NCBI GenBank assembly: GCA_027577415.1
Contig: JANBQS010000153.1
Coordinates: forward strand, 1 to 30,339
DNA from: Coemansia sp. RSA 922
Lineage: Eukaryota > Kickxellomycota > Kickxellomycetes > Kickxellales > Kickxellaceae
DNA: 30,339 nucleotides
Reading direction: 5' to 3'
Positions within the stretch are counted from its first letter, which is position 1; each line of letters opens with the position of its first letter. The notes beneath the pieces are model-generated. The model saw only the letters and a program-made list of their open reading frames with translations. It did no database searches and was not told the origin of the DNA. Of the stretch, positions 9,408 to 17,999 are shown piece after piece. The position numbers and the translations under genes were made by a program.

Positions 9408-10418
9408 ATGTTTTCTCCTGCGCGCAGTGCCTTGCTTCGCTCGCTCCAAGCGCGTGCCGCCAGAGCCCCAGTGACCACTCCAGCGTTCCGTGTTTCCCTG
9501 GCCAATGCCACTATCCGCCTGTACTCGACACCACCAGCCAAAGAGAGCGGTGATAAGCCTAAGCCCAAAGTGGACCAACTAAAGATGGGACAAAAGGGAG
9601 GCGGCAAGAAAAGCTCGTCGACCGGTCTGTTCTTTGGATTCCACCCTTTTGCTATCTTTGCCTCCCTCACACTTTTGGGGACTGGATACCTGATGATTGT
9701 CAAGCCGTTCTTTGAGTGGAACGACAAGGTACAGAGCGAACGCAAGAGCGATAAGAAGAAGCAGGTGGCGCAGGCAGCTTACACGAAAGAGCAGGTTGAC
9801 AGCTTCCCGTTCGATAAAAAGACCGTAGTTTTTGTTCTGGGCGGTCCTGGCTCTGGCAAGGGTACTAATTCGGAGAAATTGGTGGACGATTTCGGGTTTG
9901 TGCATTTGTCGGCTGGCGACTTGCTCCGTGCCGAACAAAAGCGCGAGGTTTCTCAGTACGGTGAGCTTATCGCACATTATATCCGCGAGGGTCTGATTGT
10001 TCCCCACGAAATCACTATCGGTCTATTGCGTAATGCTATGATGGACCATCCCGAGTGTGACCGTTTCTTGATCGATGGCTTCCCCCGCAACCTTGTGCAA
10101 GCTAAGGCATTTGAGGACACTGTGTGCAAGGCGCAAAAGGTCTTGTACTTTGAGTGTCCCGAGGCTGTGCTCTTGGAGCGCCTGTTGAATCGCGGTAAGA
10201 CTAGTGGCCGTACCGATGATAACATTGAGTCGATCAAGAAACGCTTCAACACTTACTTTAACGACAGTAAGCCGGTTATCGATGCATATGACAAGGACGG
10301 CAAGGTCATTACTGTCTCGTGCCAGGGGTCTATGGATGACGTTTACAAGAATGCCCAGACTCAGGTTACCCAGCTTTTCAAGGATCTCGGCCAAGAGCCA
10401 AAGCCTAAAACTGCTTGA
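9408..10418 (+). CDS. URA6: UMP/CMP kinase (Ura6 type) with mitochondrial/membrane N-terminus
   Basis: The ATG at 9408 gives 336 aa. The C-terminal 200 residues are a classic UMP/CMP kinase, which phosphorylates UMP and CMP with ATP in pyrimidine nucleotide synthesis: the P-loop GGPGSGKGT (about 145-153), FVHLSAGDLLRAEQ, the NMP-binding DGFPRN, and the lid motif GKTSGRTDDNIESIKKR, all very close to yeast Ura6. The residue after the P-loop, usually Gln, is Asn. The first 40 residues form a strong mitochondrial presequence (Arg/Ala/Ser-rich, no acids, ending IRLYST). A Lys/Gly-rich linker follows, then a membrane segment at about 77-98, and a charged coil before the kinase. Yeast Ura6 lacks such an extension; from memory, filamentous fungi often have one. 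An AATAAA at 10427 follows the stop. Confidence 0.93.
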   Translation: MFSPARSALLRSLQARAARAPVTTPAFRVSLANATIRLYSTPPAKESGDKPKPKVDQLKMGQKGGGKKSSSTGLFFGFHPFAIFASLTLLGTGYLMIVKPFFEWNDKVQSERKSDKKKQVAQAAYTKEQVDSFPFDKKTVVFVLGGPGSGKGTNSEKLVDDFGFVHLSAGDLLRAEQKREVSQYGELIAHYIREGLIVPHEITIGLLRNAMMDHPECDRFLIDGFPRNLVQAKAFEDTVCKAQKVLYFECPEAVLLERLLNRGKTSGRTDDNIESIKKRFNTYFNDSKPVIDAYDKDGKVITVSCQGSMDDVYKNAQTQVTQLFKDLGQEPKPKTA

Positions 10419-10426
10419 TCCCGATC

Positions 10427-10432
10427 AATAAA
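10427..10432 (+). terminator. Candidate polyadenylation signal of the Ura6-type gene
   Basis: AATAAA begins 9 bases after the TGA stop and is followed by a T run. The position is close to the stop, so either the 3' UTR is very short or a later signal is used. Confidence 0.4.
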
Positions 10433-10563
10433 TTTTTTGAATAGGCTTTTTTTCTGGTGTATCTGATGAGGCTCAAGTCGATTTGGTGAAATTTTTCTTC
10501 TTATGTTGAGTAAATTTGAATATTGTCCTAAAAGATAGTTATTGAAAAATGAAGATAAAACCT

Positions 10564-12294
10564 TTAACATTTTTTGGTTCGGTTGTATCGTCTGTTGTTT
10601 GAGCTGAAGGCCGTCGCCGGTGCCTGGTCCTCGTTGGACTGCTGGCTGTATCTATCTGGTTCCTCGTCGGGCTGCTGGCTGGCGGTAGCAGCAAGCCTCT
10701 CCAACCGCCTCTCCAGCCGTGCCCGTACCTTCACACCCCCGCGCTTACTCTTGCGGGGGCTTTTCCAGGGCTCGGAGTTGCCAGGCTCAGCAGCTGACCC
10801 AGCCGGTTGCTCGTCGGCAGAGTCATTGACAGCGCTATTACTATCGACAGGCGCCTGCTGCACAGCAGCGGCAGCCATGTCGTTAGCGCCATCTTGACCG
10901 TACCGATTTCTCAACGACGAACCCGAGTCATTGGCCTCGTTAGCGGGTTTTTGCGACTGCGTATTCACAGGCTCTTGTGCTTGGGCGGACTTCTGGCTAC
11001 CCTGATATTCTGACATCAAAGGCAGGTCGCTAGGCCCAGTAGCAGACCCATCCGGTTGTGTGTCTGGGGGCGCATTCTTCTTATTTTTCCCTCCGCGCGT
11101 CCCCCTGTGGGTCTTTCTCCAAGGCTTCGAGCCGTCACCGCCAGCGACAGTCCCACCGTCGCTACGCGCGGGATGCGCAGCGTCAACGACTGTGTCCTCG
11201 GCGACGGTATCTTGGTTGGTGCGCGCTGATTGCGCAGCATCGACGACCTCAATACCAGGGACGGTCCCTTGATCGACGCGGTCTGCCTGCGCAGCATCAA
11301 CGACGTCACCACCATCGACGGTCTCATCATTGGCAGCCTCGCCGACGGTGCCCTGGACATATTGAATGGCTACTGTGGTGACAACACAGCCCACCATAAA
11401 GCTCACAATACTGATGGCAAGGTATTGGGGCATTGGCGGTGGCAGCAGTTGTTCACCCCACAACAGCGCAGGCTCGGTCGGTCTGTCAGACCTATCGTTG
11501 GCGTCTTCGTCGTCGACGGGCATCTGGTGCTTGTTTCTGACCTCTTGATCGCTGTTACCATCATCGTCGGTGGCATTGTCATCGTCGGTGCCGCCATCGT
11601 TGGGACTGTCATTGTCAGTACCGTCATCGTTGGGACCATCACTGACGGTGCCCTGGCCATATTGAATGGCTACTGTGGCGACAACACAGCCCATCATAAA
11701 GCACGCAATGCCGATGATAAAGTCCCGAGCCATCGGCGGTGGCAGCAGCTGTTCACCCCACAACAGTGCTGGCTCGATCGGTCTGGCAGGTGGAGAGGTG
11801 TGTGCCGCTGTTTCTGGCATCAATATATGTTCGCGCTCCCGTGCCTTCGGACATGTGGGTATGGGCGTCGGAATAGCCACAGTCGTATGATGCGCTGGCG
11901 TTGGACCACTAGGGCGATGATGAACATGAATACGACCTGGTCCTGACCTCGCTCCATTCTGGCTTAGTATGCCGTCGAACGCAGTTGGTTCAGCCTGCAA
12001 ATCCATGCCGCCAATACATGTTAGGCGCGGGGTTGGAGCCTCAGTAGCTCCATAGAGCAGACCCCGATTGTACGCCCCTCTGACTGCTGCACCTAGCATG
12101 GCATTTGGGGTTGCGGTGTTGTGGTAACCATGGATGTAGGTGCCAGTGGCTGTTGTGAGCGGACTGGCGACGGTGGTGTCCTGAGCGCAGAACACAATTT
12201 CATCAGTCAAAGCTGCCCGGGGCTGTTCGTTCAGTGGCTCAAGGACATGGGCGCCAAAGATAGAGGCAAGTGCCGCAAGGATAAAAAAGTGCAT
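10564..12294 (-). CDS. Unrecognised secretory-pathway protein with duplicated membrane module
   Basis: This single exon encodes 576 aa from the ATG at 12294. It begins with a signal-peptide-like segment (MHFFILAALASIFGAHV). Two near-identical modules, residues about 171-218 and 271-318, are exactly 100 residues apart. Each has RPxEPALLWGEQLLPPPM, a hydrophobic segment of about 20 residues (192-211 and 291-312) holding MxGCVV and TVAIQY, then GQGTV or VQGTV. The linker between them is highly acidic (Asp-, Asn- and Gly-rich, about 218-248). After module 2 come three copies of a 19-residue repeat starting VVDAA at 331, 350 and 369, then a hydrophilic tail with basic patches (KPWRKTHRGTRGGKNKK, PRKSKRGGVKVRARLERRLERL). 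I do not recognise the family and see no catalytic motif. Low complexity and internal duplication suggest a fast-evolving, possibly lineage-specific protein. Confidence 0.72.
   Translation of the reverse strand: MHFFILAALASIFGAHVLEPLNEQPRAALTDEIVFCAQDTTVASPLTTATGTYIHGYHNTATPNAMLGAAVRGAYNRGLLYGATEAPTPRLTCIGGMDLQAEPTAFDGILSQNGARSGPGRIHVHHRPSGPTPAHHTTVAIPTPIPTCPKAREREHILMPETAAHTSPPARPIEPALLWGEQLLPPPMARDFIIGIACFMMGCVVATVAIQYGQGTVSDGPNDDGTDNDSPNDGGTDDDNATDDDGNSDQEVRNKHQMPVDDEDANDRSDRPTEPALLWGEQLLPPPMPQYLAISIVSFMVGCVVTTVAIQYVQGTVGEAANDETVDGGDVVDAAQADRVDQGTVPGIEVVDAAQSARTNQDTVAEDTVVDAAHPARSDGGTVAGGDGSKPWRKTHRGTRGGKNKKNAPPDTQPDGSATGPSDLPLMSEYQGSQKSAQAQEPVNTQSQKPANEANDSGSSLRNRYGQDGANDMAAAAVQQAPVDSNSAVNDSADEQPAGSAAEPGNSEPWKSPRKSKRGGVKVRARLERRLERLAATASQQPDEEPDRYSQQSNEDQAPATAFSSNNRRYNRTKKC
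11133..11304 (-). repeat. Three in-frame 57-bp repeats in the membrane protein gene
   Basis: The translated repeats start VVDAAQADR, VVDAAQSAR and VVDAAHPAR, at a spacing of 19 residues, each followed by a GTV or DTV element. They keep frame, consistent with replication slippage inside a tolerant linker. Confidence 0.7.
11344..11489. repeat. Direct repeat, copy A (pair at +300 bp)
   Basis: These roughly 146 bases match 11644-11789 without gaps at a constant offset of 300 bp. I judge them about 85% identical by eye, with many differences at third codon positions. This is the DNA form of membrane module 2. Confidence 0.85.
11644..11789. repeat. Direct repeat, copy B
   Basis: Partner of 11344-11489, encoding membrane module 1. 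The ungapped match covers the Trp-Gly-Glu-Gln-Leu-Leu-Pro-Pro-Pro-Met segment and the membrane span; the acidic linker between the copies is not part of the match. Confidence 0.85.
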
Positions 12295-12587
12295 AATTTA
12301 GAAGGGAATATGTCAAATGGTGATGAAGTTGTAAAAATGCTGTAGAGTGAAGAAAATACGTAAGAAAAAAGGGAGTGAGGTATTCAATAGGACTTCAGGC
12401 GCTGTCTAAATAGTTTTTTTTTTTTTGGCTCCATCATCTTGCCCCCCTGAGTGCCTTGCCCGCCTGCATGTGTGCACGGCAAGAGGGGGAAGGTGAAGTG
12501 GCAAAAAAAAAATCGAACTTGTCTTAGCAACACTTCAGATCCTTGTTTTCATTGGTGGAGAGTGGGATGGCGAATCACCTTACAGGA

Positions 12588-12619
12588 TGCAGCTCCGCTA
12601 TCATAAGAGCGGAGCTGCA
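12588..12619. repeat. Perfect 12-bp inverted repeat, 8-nt loop
   Basis: TGCAGCTCCGCT (12588-12599), spacer ATCATAAG, then AGCGGAGCTGCA (12608-12619). It lies about 290 bp upstream of the membrane protein start. There is no T run after it, and a Rho-independent-style terminator is not expected in a fungus. It may be a foldback remnant or a regulatory dyad. Confidence 0.8.
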
Positions 12620-13084
12620 AATGCCACGTGTGTTCGGCTCAGTCCGTTTTGGGGGAAGCCCTGGGATGTTCACCGTTGGCGCCCCCTTTTTCTGCATTTG
12701 ACATGTCATTTATGTCGAGGGGGGATGGTCCACGACATGAACCTCGAGCCCCCTCCCCCACACACATGTTGTGGATGGTGGCGTCCCATGTCAACTTTTT
12801 TTCGCTCCCTCCCCTCTCCAGCTGTTTATTGTTGGCAATACACATGGCACAGGCTAGATTTGACATGATAGCAGAATATTTTACAAGTCTATTTCTTATA
12901 TTAAAAAGAACAAGTTCTGATCTGCGCTAACCTATTCCAGGTGATCGACATCGACTTTTTTGAGTGCAAATGCCGGTAAAAGAGATTGCTCTCTAAGTCC
13001 ATGTATCAGCGACATGCGAGGATGAGACGGCATATAAATGCAGCCTTCACGGCTGTGTTCACCACGCTATTCTTTTTTTAGTTA

Positions 13085-13110
13085 CATGCCGGCATGCATA
13101 ATCATGCATG
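13085..13110. repeat. Clustered short palindromes (CATGCCGGCATG, CATGCAT/ATGCATG)
   Basis: A perfect 12-bp palindrome at 13085-13096 overlaps a 7-bp inverted repeat CATGCAT-AATC-ATGCATG at 13093-13110. The cluster lies about 85 bp past the stop of acyl-CoA synthetase 2, so it could be in its 3' UTR. Confidence 0.65.
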
Positions 13111-13193
13111 TCTTTATCTTGGTGCCCTATCTACAAGAGACCTTGTTGGCGATAAGGACATGGAGAAAATAAGGATTACTTGTGTATTGATTA

Positions 13194-15453
13194 TCAGAAT
13201 TTTTTAGCTGTAGACCTGCTCATCTTCCAGTTGGTAATATTGGCCATTTGGCTCGGGGTACTATCTGACCCGATCTCCTCGTACAAGCGATTAATAGTGA
13301 CCTGATAATGGCGAATAGCGTCGTATCTCTTGATCTTGAGCGTAGGTGTCAATAAACCATAGACATCAAATTCATACGGTTCCAGATAGACATTACTGAC
13401 AAGCTCATAGTAACTCAGATTCCGTTCAACTCCATGACTATTCAGCTCGTTCATAACGGCGCTCCTAACAACAGTATCGATACAAAGCATCTGATGATGA
13501 GGCGGCTCCGAACCTTCCTTCAAAATCTTTTTCTTACTCAAAAAGACCTTGAGAAATTCAGGATCCAACACGACGATAGCCACTATAGATCCGTGTTCCC
13601 GGTCGCCGTAGATAAATACTTGGGAAACTAAGTCACAGTCGCAGAGTACGTATTCCAGGCGTTCGGGTTCGATTATGTGGCCGGTGGATAGGCGGAAGAT
13701 GTTGAATTTGCGGTCGATTACTTTTAAACGACCCATGTTGTCAAACATGCCGAGGTCACCGGTACGGAACCAGCCGTCTTCAGAGAGTACTTCGGCGGTG
13801 AGCTCGGGCTGTCGGTAATAGCCCCTAAAAATATTCGCGCCACGCACTAGGATTTCGCCCCTCGGGTACGGTTTATCGTCGACCGTATAGCCCAGCTCCT
13901 TAGCGCTAACCAATTTCACCATATTCGTTGGATATGGCGAACCAACGTAACCAGTCGAAGTATCGTCATGAGTCGTCATAGAGATGGGACCGCAAGCTTC
14001 GGTCATTCCATAGCCCTCATTAACGTCGCAAGAGAACGTACACTTTATAAATGCCATAGCCTCGTGCGAGATAGACGACGTACCCGAAATAATTAACCGC
14101 ACCTTGCCGCCCAAAGTTTCGCTCAGCGGTTTGAAAATAACGTGGTCCCACAGCCAATGCCCGCTCTGACCGTGTTTAATGTTACGCAGTTTGGCTTTGA
14201 CGGCGTGCCGAAATATCGTACCCGCTAGTCCACTTTTACCCTTGATTACGTGCATGGTCTTGTCCTGAACGCGGTTAATAAACTTTGGTACGCCAATAAT
14301 GACAGTGGGTTTGAGCTCACTCAAATCCTCCAGCATTTGCTCTGGCGGAATACGCGGGAACGCCGTTTTGCAACCGGAGGCGATGAGGGCATGCATACTG
14401 AGTCGGCCCAAAATGTGTGACAGCGGGAGTATACTAACTGCGCAGTCCTTTGAACTAAGCTGAGTGAGGTCTTTGTGGTCCATAAGAAAATTGGCACCAG
14501 CCACCGATGCCACGATATTGCCATGCGTCAAGACAACGCCCTTTGGGATATCCGTTGTCCCCGAAGTAAACACAATGGTAGCGACATCGTCGTACCCTGG
14601 TTGCTTAACCTCGTCATCGCCCGCTTGTTGGCCATAGGCTTCGACGTCGGCAAGGGAGAATACCGATAGTCCGCTCTCAATCAGTCGGTCAACGAGATCC
14701 TGTGGCGGTGACGGGTCTATGAGTACAAGGCTTTTGACCTTTGGTATATGTTCCCGCATCTCTATCAGCTTTTTGGCGCATTGCGTCGTCGTGAATATCG
14801 TCGACAACTCGGTTAGGTTGATTATGTACTCGGCGTGAGCACGGCTCAGGGTCTCGTAAATGGCCACCGATATGTAGCCATGGTAGTAAGTGGCAAACTC
14901 AATTAGGGTCCACTCGAGGCGGTTGCCCGCGTATATGCCGATATTGTCGCCGGGTTGCAAGCCTAGGCCTTGAAATCCGCGGGCTAGGCATCGGAATCGG
15001 TCGTGGAACTCGCCGTAAGATACCCATTTTAGGTCACCCAAAGTACCTGGTATCTTTTCCTTTTCTCGGTACCCGAATATAGGCGCCTCCGCTAAAATAA
15101 AAAGGTAGCAATAGGGAAAAGTGGTTATTTGAGTAGAATCGCAAGAGAGAGAAAAAAGACAAGACGAGTTTACAAAGTTGTGATGCCAATACTTACGACT
15201 GCCAGCTACCCTCATGCCATAGAGATAGTTTTCGTATACTGTTTTGACGTTATCTGCTCCGAATAACAGCTTAGAGTTTATCGCGTTTCGATTCAGCACA
15301 GGCTACAAGGCAGCAAACAAGTAAACTCTATTAGCTGGTTGGCTGCGTACCCCCCACAAAATACAATGACCCCATTGGTATGCTTACAGTTGTCTCATGC
15401 TTGGTATCGGGTGCATTGAGCACAGGTGTAGAATACACGTTCCTCTTGTACAT
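13194..15453 (-). CDS. Acyl-CoA synthetase-like protein, paralog 2 (3 exons, divergent)
   Basis: Exons 15453-15388, 15302-15197 and 15091-13194 give 689 aa. Exon 1 (MYKRNVYSTPVLNAPDTKHE...) and its GTAAGC donor were placed by comparison with paralog 1. The FACS layout is complete: the AMP-binding loop TSGTTDIPKG (about 233-242), PLSHILGRLSMHA, VGVPKFINRVQDK, IISGTSSIS, NEGYGMTEACGP, DGWFRTGDLG, and the C-terminal LTPTLKIKRYDA. It is the most divergent of the three: Gly is replaced by Asp in the AMP loop, and the usual IDRRKNMFKLSQG block reads IDRKFNIFRLSTGHIIEPE. It also has a Lys-rich end (STAKKF). Members normally make acyl-CoA from fatty acid, ATP and CoA; here substrate range or activity may have changed. 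The 3' end overlaps no gene, and the upstream neighbour is the ASCC1-like gene. Confidence 0.88.
15092..15196 (-). other. Second intron of acyl-CoA synthetase 2 (105 bp, no in-frame stop)
   Basis: Donor GTAAGT follows GGC AGT C, and the acceptor is TATTTTAG before CGGAGGCGCC. Splicing gives GS-P-EAPIFGY, which fits the paralogs. The length is a multiple of three and the intron carries no stop in frame, so an unspliced message would encode 35 extra residues, many of them hydrophobic, with aromatic residues and Cys. Confidence 0.85.
15303..15387 (-). other. First intron of acyl-CoA synthetase 2 (85 bp, phase 0)
   Basis: Donor GTAAGC and acceptor TTGTAG are the same hexamers as in paralog 1, at the same protein position (just before Pro-x-Val/Leu-Asn). 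A shared ancestral intron is the simplest reading. Confidence 0.82.
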
Positions 15454-15735
15454 AATGCGGGCGTGTAAGAGAAGAGTGGATTAAGCAAACATGTACAAGA
15501 TAAAAAAATAAATGGATTTGTTGACAGAGAAAGAGAAAGAGAAAAGGGGCCTTGTAACGGATTGCGTCGTCCTTTTTGAAAGCTGGCGGAGGGCAATCCT
15601 TTAGCGAGCTGATCCTTTGTGGAGAAAAAAATACAACCAGAATTAGGCACTCTCGTGGCTGTCAACAAAACATCATATTTCTTTTGACGGTTGAATGCAC
15701 GCGACGTTACAAAGAACAGATTGTGCATCCACGAT

Positions 15736-16659
15736 CTACGGCATCGCCAAAGCGCCCTCACTAGCATACGCTCCGTCCTCAGTAAACTGGAACCTCTTAG
15801 CAATCTCGATCTGCCCAATCCGACAAGTACCCAGCGACACCTTCCCATGTCTCTTCAACAGCCTCGTCGCATCAAAACCTCCACCGCCGCCAGTCGCACG
15901 ACCTGCTTTGGTGCGAACAAGCGAGACGTGAATCCTTAACTCACGCTTCTCGTCGATATACCCGGCTTTGTCAAAAGCGCCTCGAACCAATTCACACACC
16001 AACCGCAGTCTATCATCTCCAATGTTGCTAAAATCCTGCGCATTGGTGTAAATGGTACGCGCTCTCGCTGGGTTGGCCTCCATTGCCGCCACTTGACCCA
16101 GTTTGATGACCAGCGGGCGACCACCCAGCAACTCATGAACCTGGGGCTGTAGCGACTTCAGCAGCTCGACAGCGCCGGCCACTTGCTCGGAGTTGAGCAA
16201 CCGCAGCATCCCAACAGTAACATGTAGTTTGACTGGATCGCACATACTCGAGGAATCCGCGCCACGCAAAAACTCCTTTATCTCGTTCTGAAACCCGCTC
16301 ACCCGGCGGTGTACGTCAGAATCGCCGATCGGCAAAGAGATAAAATGTGTATACGGGATATTCTGTGTGTTATCGTCAACGATCTTTTGAATACGCTTGG
16401 TGGCTGCCGCTACCTCACTCATGGATCCCTCTAGTTCGATGGTATCGCCATGTGGGATTTTGATCTGGGCTTTGGTCTCCTCTTGGATGCGGTTACTCGG
16501 CGGCCCAGTAATAAACTTGTGTAGTTGTTGAGGCACTGTCATTTGACGGCGAACGACAGGCACGTTGCTACTCCTAGGTGTGTCATCTAAACCGCTCAGC
16601 GATGTACGTACCCTGTACCGCCGTGTGCCAACTTCGATTATTTTGAATGCTTGGTTCAT
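15736..16659 (-). CDS. ASCC1-like protein (KH domain plus AKAP7-type 2H phosphoesterase)
   Basis: The first in-frame ATG is at 16659, giving 307 aa. Residues about 35-95 resemble the KH domain of ASCC1 (LHKFITGPPSNRIQEETKAQIKIP), with GPPS in place of the usual GxxG loop. Residues about 100-300 form a 2H phosphoesterase-like domain with paired motifs HVT (146-148, in KLHVTVGML) and HVS (244-246, in RIHVSLVRT). This matches ASCC1 and related AKAP7-like proteins. In animals ASCC1 works with the ASCC3 helicase complex in alkylation damage response and transcription control. Both catalytic His are kept, so phosphoesterase activity is plausible; the partner and substrate in this fungus are unknown. 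A Gly run (GGGGG) sits after the second motif. No intron is evident. Confidence 0.83.
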   Translation of the reverse strand: MNQAFKIIEVGTRRYRVRTSLSGLDDTPRSSNVPVVRRQMTVPQQLHKFITGPPSNRIQEETKAQIKIPHGDTIELEGSMSEVAAATKRIQKIVDDNTQNIPYTHFISLPIGDSDVHRRVSGFQNEIKEFLRGADSSSMCDPVKLHVTVGMLRLLNSEQVAGAVELLKSLQPQVHELLGGRPLVIKLGQVAAMEANPARARTIYTNAQDFSNIGDDRLRLVCELVRGAFDKAGYIDEKRELRIHVSLVRTKAGRATGGGGGFDATRLLKRHGKVSLGTCRIGQIEIAKRFQFTEDGAYASEGALAMP

Positions 16660-16832
16660 GTTTGAATGCAAAAAGAATATTTAAAATATAAAATGAGTAT
16701 ATTGCGAAGGGGTGGAGTAATTTCGGCAAAGTTCCGGCTGGGGTGCGCACACTTCAGTGTCACCTTGGTTGATTATGGAATAATAAAATTATCTCTATTG
16801 CGTAAAAGTTAAGAAATTCTATTAACTACCAA

Positions 16833-17306
16833 CTACGCTAGCCATCTATTGGTGCAACGACCCTCCCTTTGCGCCAAAATAACCAAGTAGGCATACCTAG
16901 CATCCGCCTCTAACCTGCCCAAAGCCTCAATACACCTAGAATACACGTCCCCAGCAACTTGGCCATTCCTGCTATCGATCAAACAAATCTCCAGTAAATT
17001 GTTCGCTTGTTCATGGTCATCCACCTTCAAGGCCAGGTCATACGGTAGATCCACAATCTGGCCACAGCTATAGTAAACTAGGCAAACCTCTGCATTAAAG
17101 AAACTAATATCAACGTGTTTATCGTCAGGCCCCTTGAAGTGATTGACATTCAAGAACCCTACCTTTGGCAAGAGTCCTTCAAAAATAGGCGCCAAGGTTA
17201 GTAGCTTGTTACTGCACCCCTTGTAAATAAATATTATTGCATCCTCAGGCGCGTTTACGAACATAGAATATTCATTGAATGTCTTGATTACTGAATCGCC
17301 AGGCAT
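16833..17306 (-). CDS. Small thioredoxin-fold-like protein without CxxC
   Basis: The 157-aa product starts at the ATG at 17306. The pattern APEDAIIFIYKGCSNKLLTLAPIFEGLLPKVGFLNVN resembles the beta-strand, active-site and first-helix part of thioredoxins (strand, WCGPCK, laPvfeel, flkvn). The active site reads KGCSNK: one Cys (31), the second replaced by Lys, and no Trp. A later strand (VCLVYYSCGQIVDL) would match the end of the thioredoxin core, and the last 45 residues are helical and charged. If the fold is right, it could not perform the usual dithiol exchange and might act as a binding or scaffold protein. The fold call is by eye; an unrelated small protein is possible. The spacing to the ASCC1-like gene upstream of its 5' end is 173 bp, same strand. 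Confidence 0.55.
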   Translation of the reverse strand: MPGDSVIKTFNEYSMFVNAPEDAIIFIYKGCSNKLLTLAPIFEGLLPKVGFLNVNHFKGPDDKHVDISFFNAEVCLVYYSCGQIVDLPYDLALKVDDHEQANNLLEICLIDSRNGQVAGDVYSRCIEALGRLEADARYAYLVILAQREGRCTNRWLA

Positions 17307-17999
17307 GTTTAGATATAAAGCCAGTAATAAAATAGTGTGTAGAGAAGAAAGAGTAAGAGAAGGGGGTTGTAAAAAATTTTATGTCCAGTGTATGTTACTT
17401 TGAAGGAATAAGGTCACGATGCTCACTCCAGTCAACGCAAAAAAAAGGGTGCCAATGATTGTACGGCTAAGCGAGAATACAAAGCTTTCAAAGAAAATCA
17501 TGTGGCCCTCTGGTTAAAGTGTCTTGATGTTAACTACTCGCCCACATAAGAGGTAGTAAATCGGCATAATCCATTAAGTACGGGAGAGAGAATGGTGAAT
17601 TAAAGGTCATGTCCTATACAGTATATTAATAAACTGTAACCCCAAGTTCAACCTCAATTTTATATTCTACATACTCTCCAAATAAGACCAACCACTATGC
17701 TAACAATATACTTCATGCTAATATATACTTGCCTCTCGTGTTTCTATATAGTGCTGGTCAAGTCTTGTAATTGTGTGTCTCCTACCATCTAATAGCCAGA
17801 TCAATAGCATTGTAGCATCAGAGACATAGTTTATCAGGTACCGGTAGCCAGTGGACAAAAGAAAAGGAGTGGACAACAGGCCTATGATAAATTCCCAGGC
17901 AATAGCAGAGAATGGGGGTATACTTCTGCATACCTATTCACACAGACGGGACCAAATATGAACAAGTCGATGAGTTAGCTCAAAAATCGATGCGAAAGT
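17307..17999. other. Intergenic region, no gene seen
   Basis: This is AT-rich sequence between the small thioredoxin-like gene and the tRNA. I see no open frame of note, no second tRNA and no clear repeat. It probably holds the promoter of the thioredoxin-like gene at its left end. Confidence 0.5.

Larger units (their letters stand above)
12295..13193. other. Intergenic region with hairpin and palindromes, no gene seen
   Basis: About 900 bases separate the start of the membrane protein gene from the end of acyl-CoA synthetase 2. The stretch has a T run near 12413-12426, an A run near 12505-12513, a 12-bp hairpin (12588-12619), an E-box-like CACGTG near 12625, and short palindromes at 13085-13110. 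Short open frames at 12587-12930 have no recognisable content. Confidence 0.55.

Noticed and set aside
11230..11946. 238-codon plus-strand frame opposite the duplicated membrane protein
   Set aside because: It shows the same duplication because the DNA is repeated, but the minus frame has an ATG, a signal peptide, a full-length open frame and sensible membrane segments. The plus frame starts and stops within the minus gene. Kept as the less likely choice.
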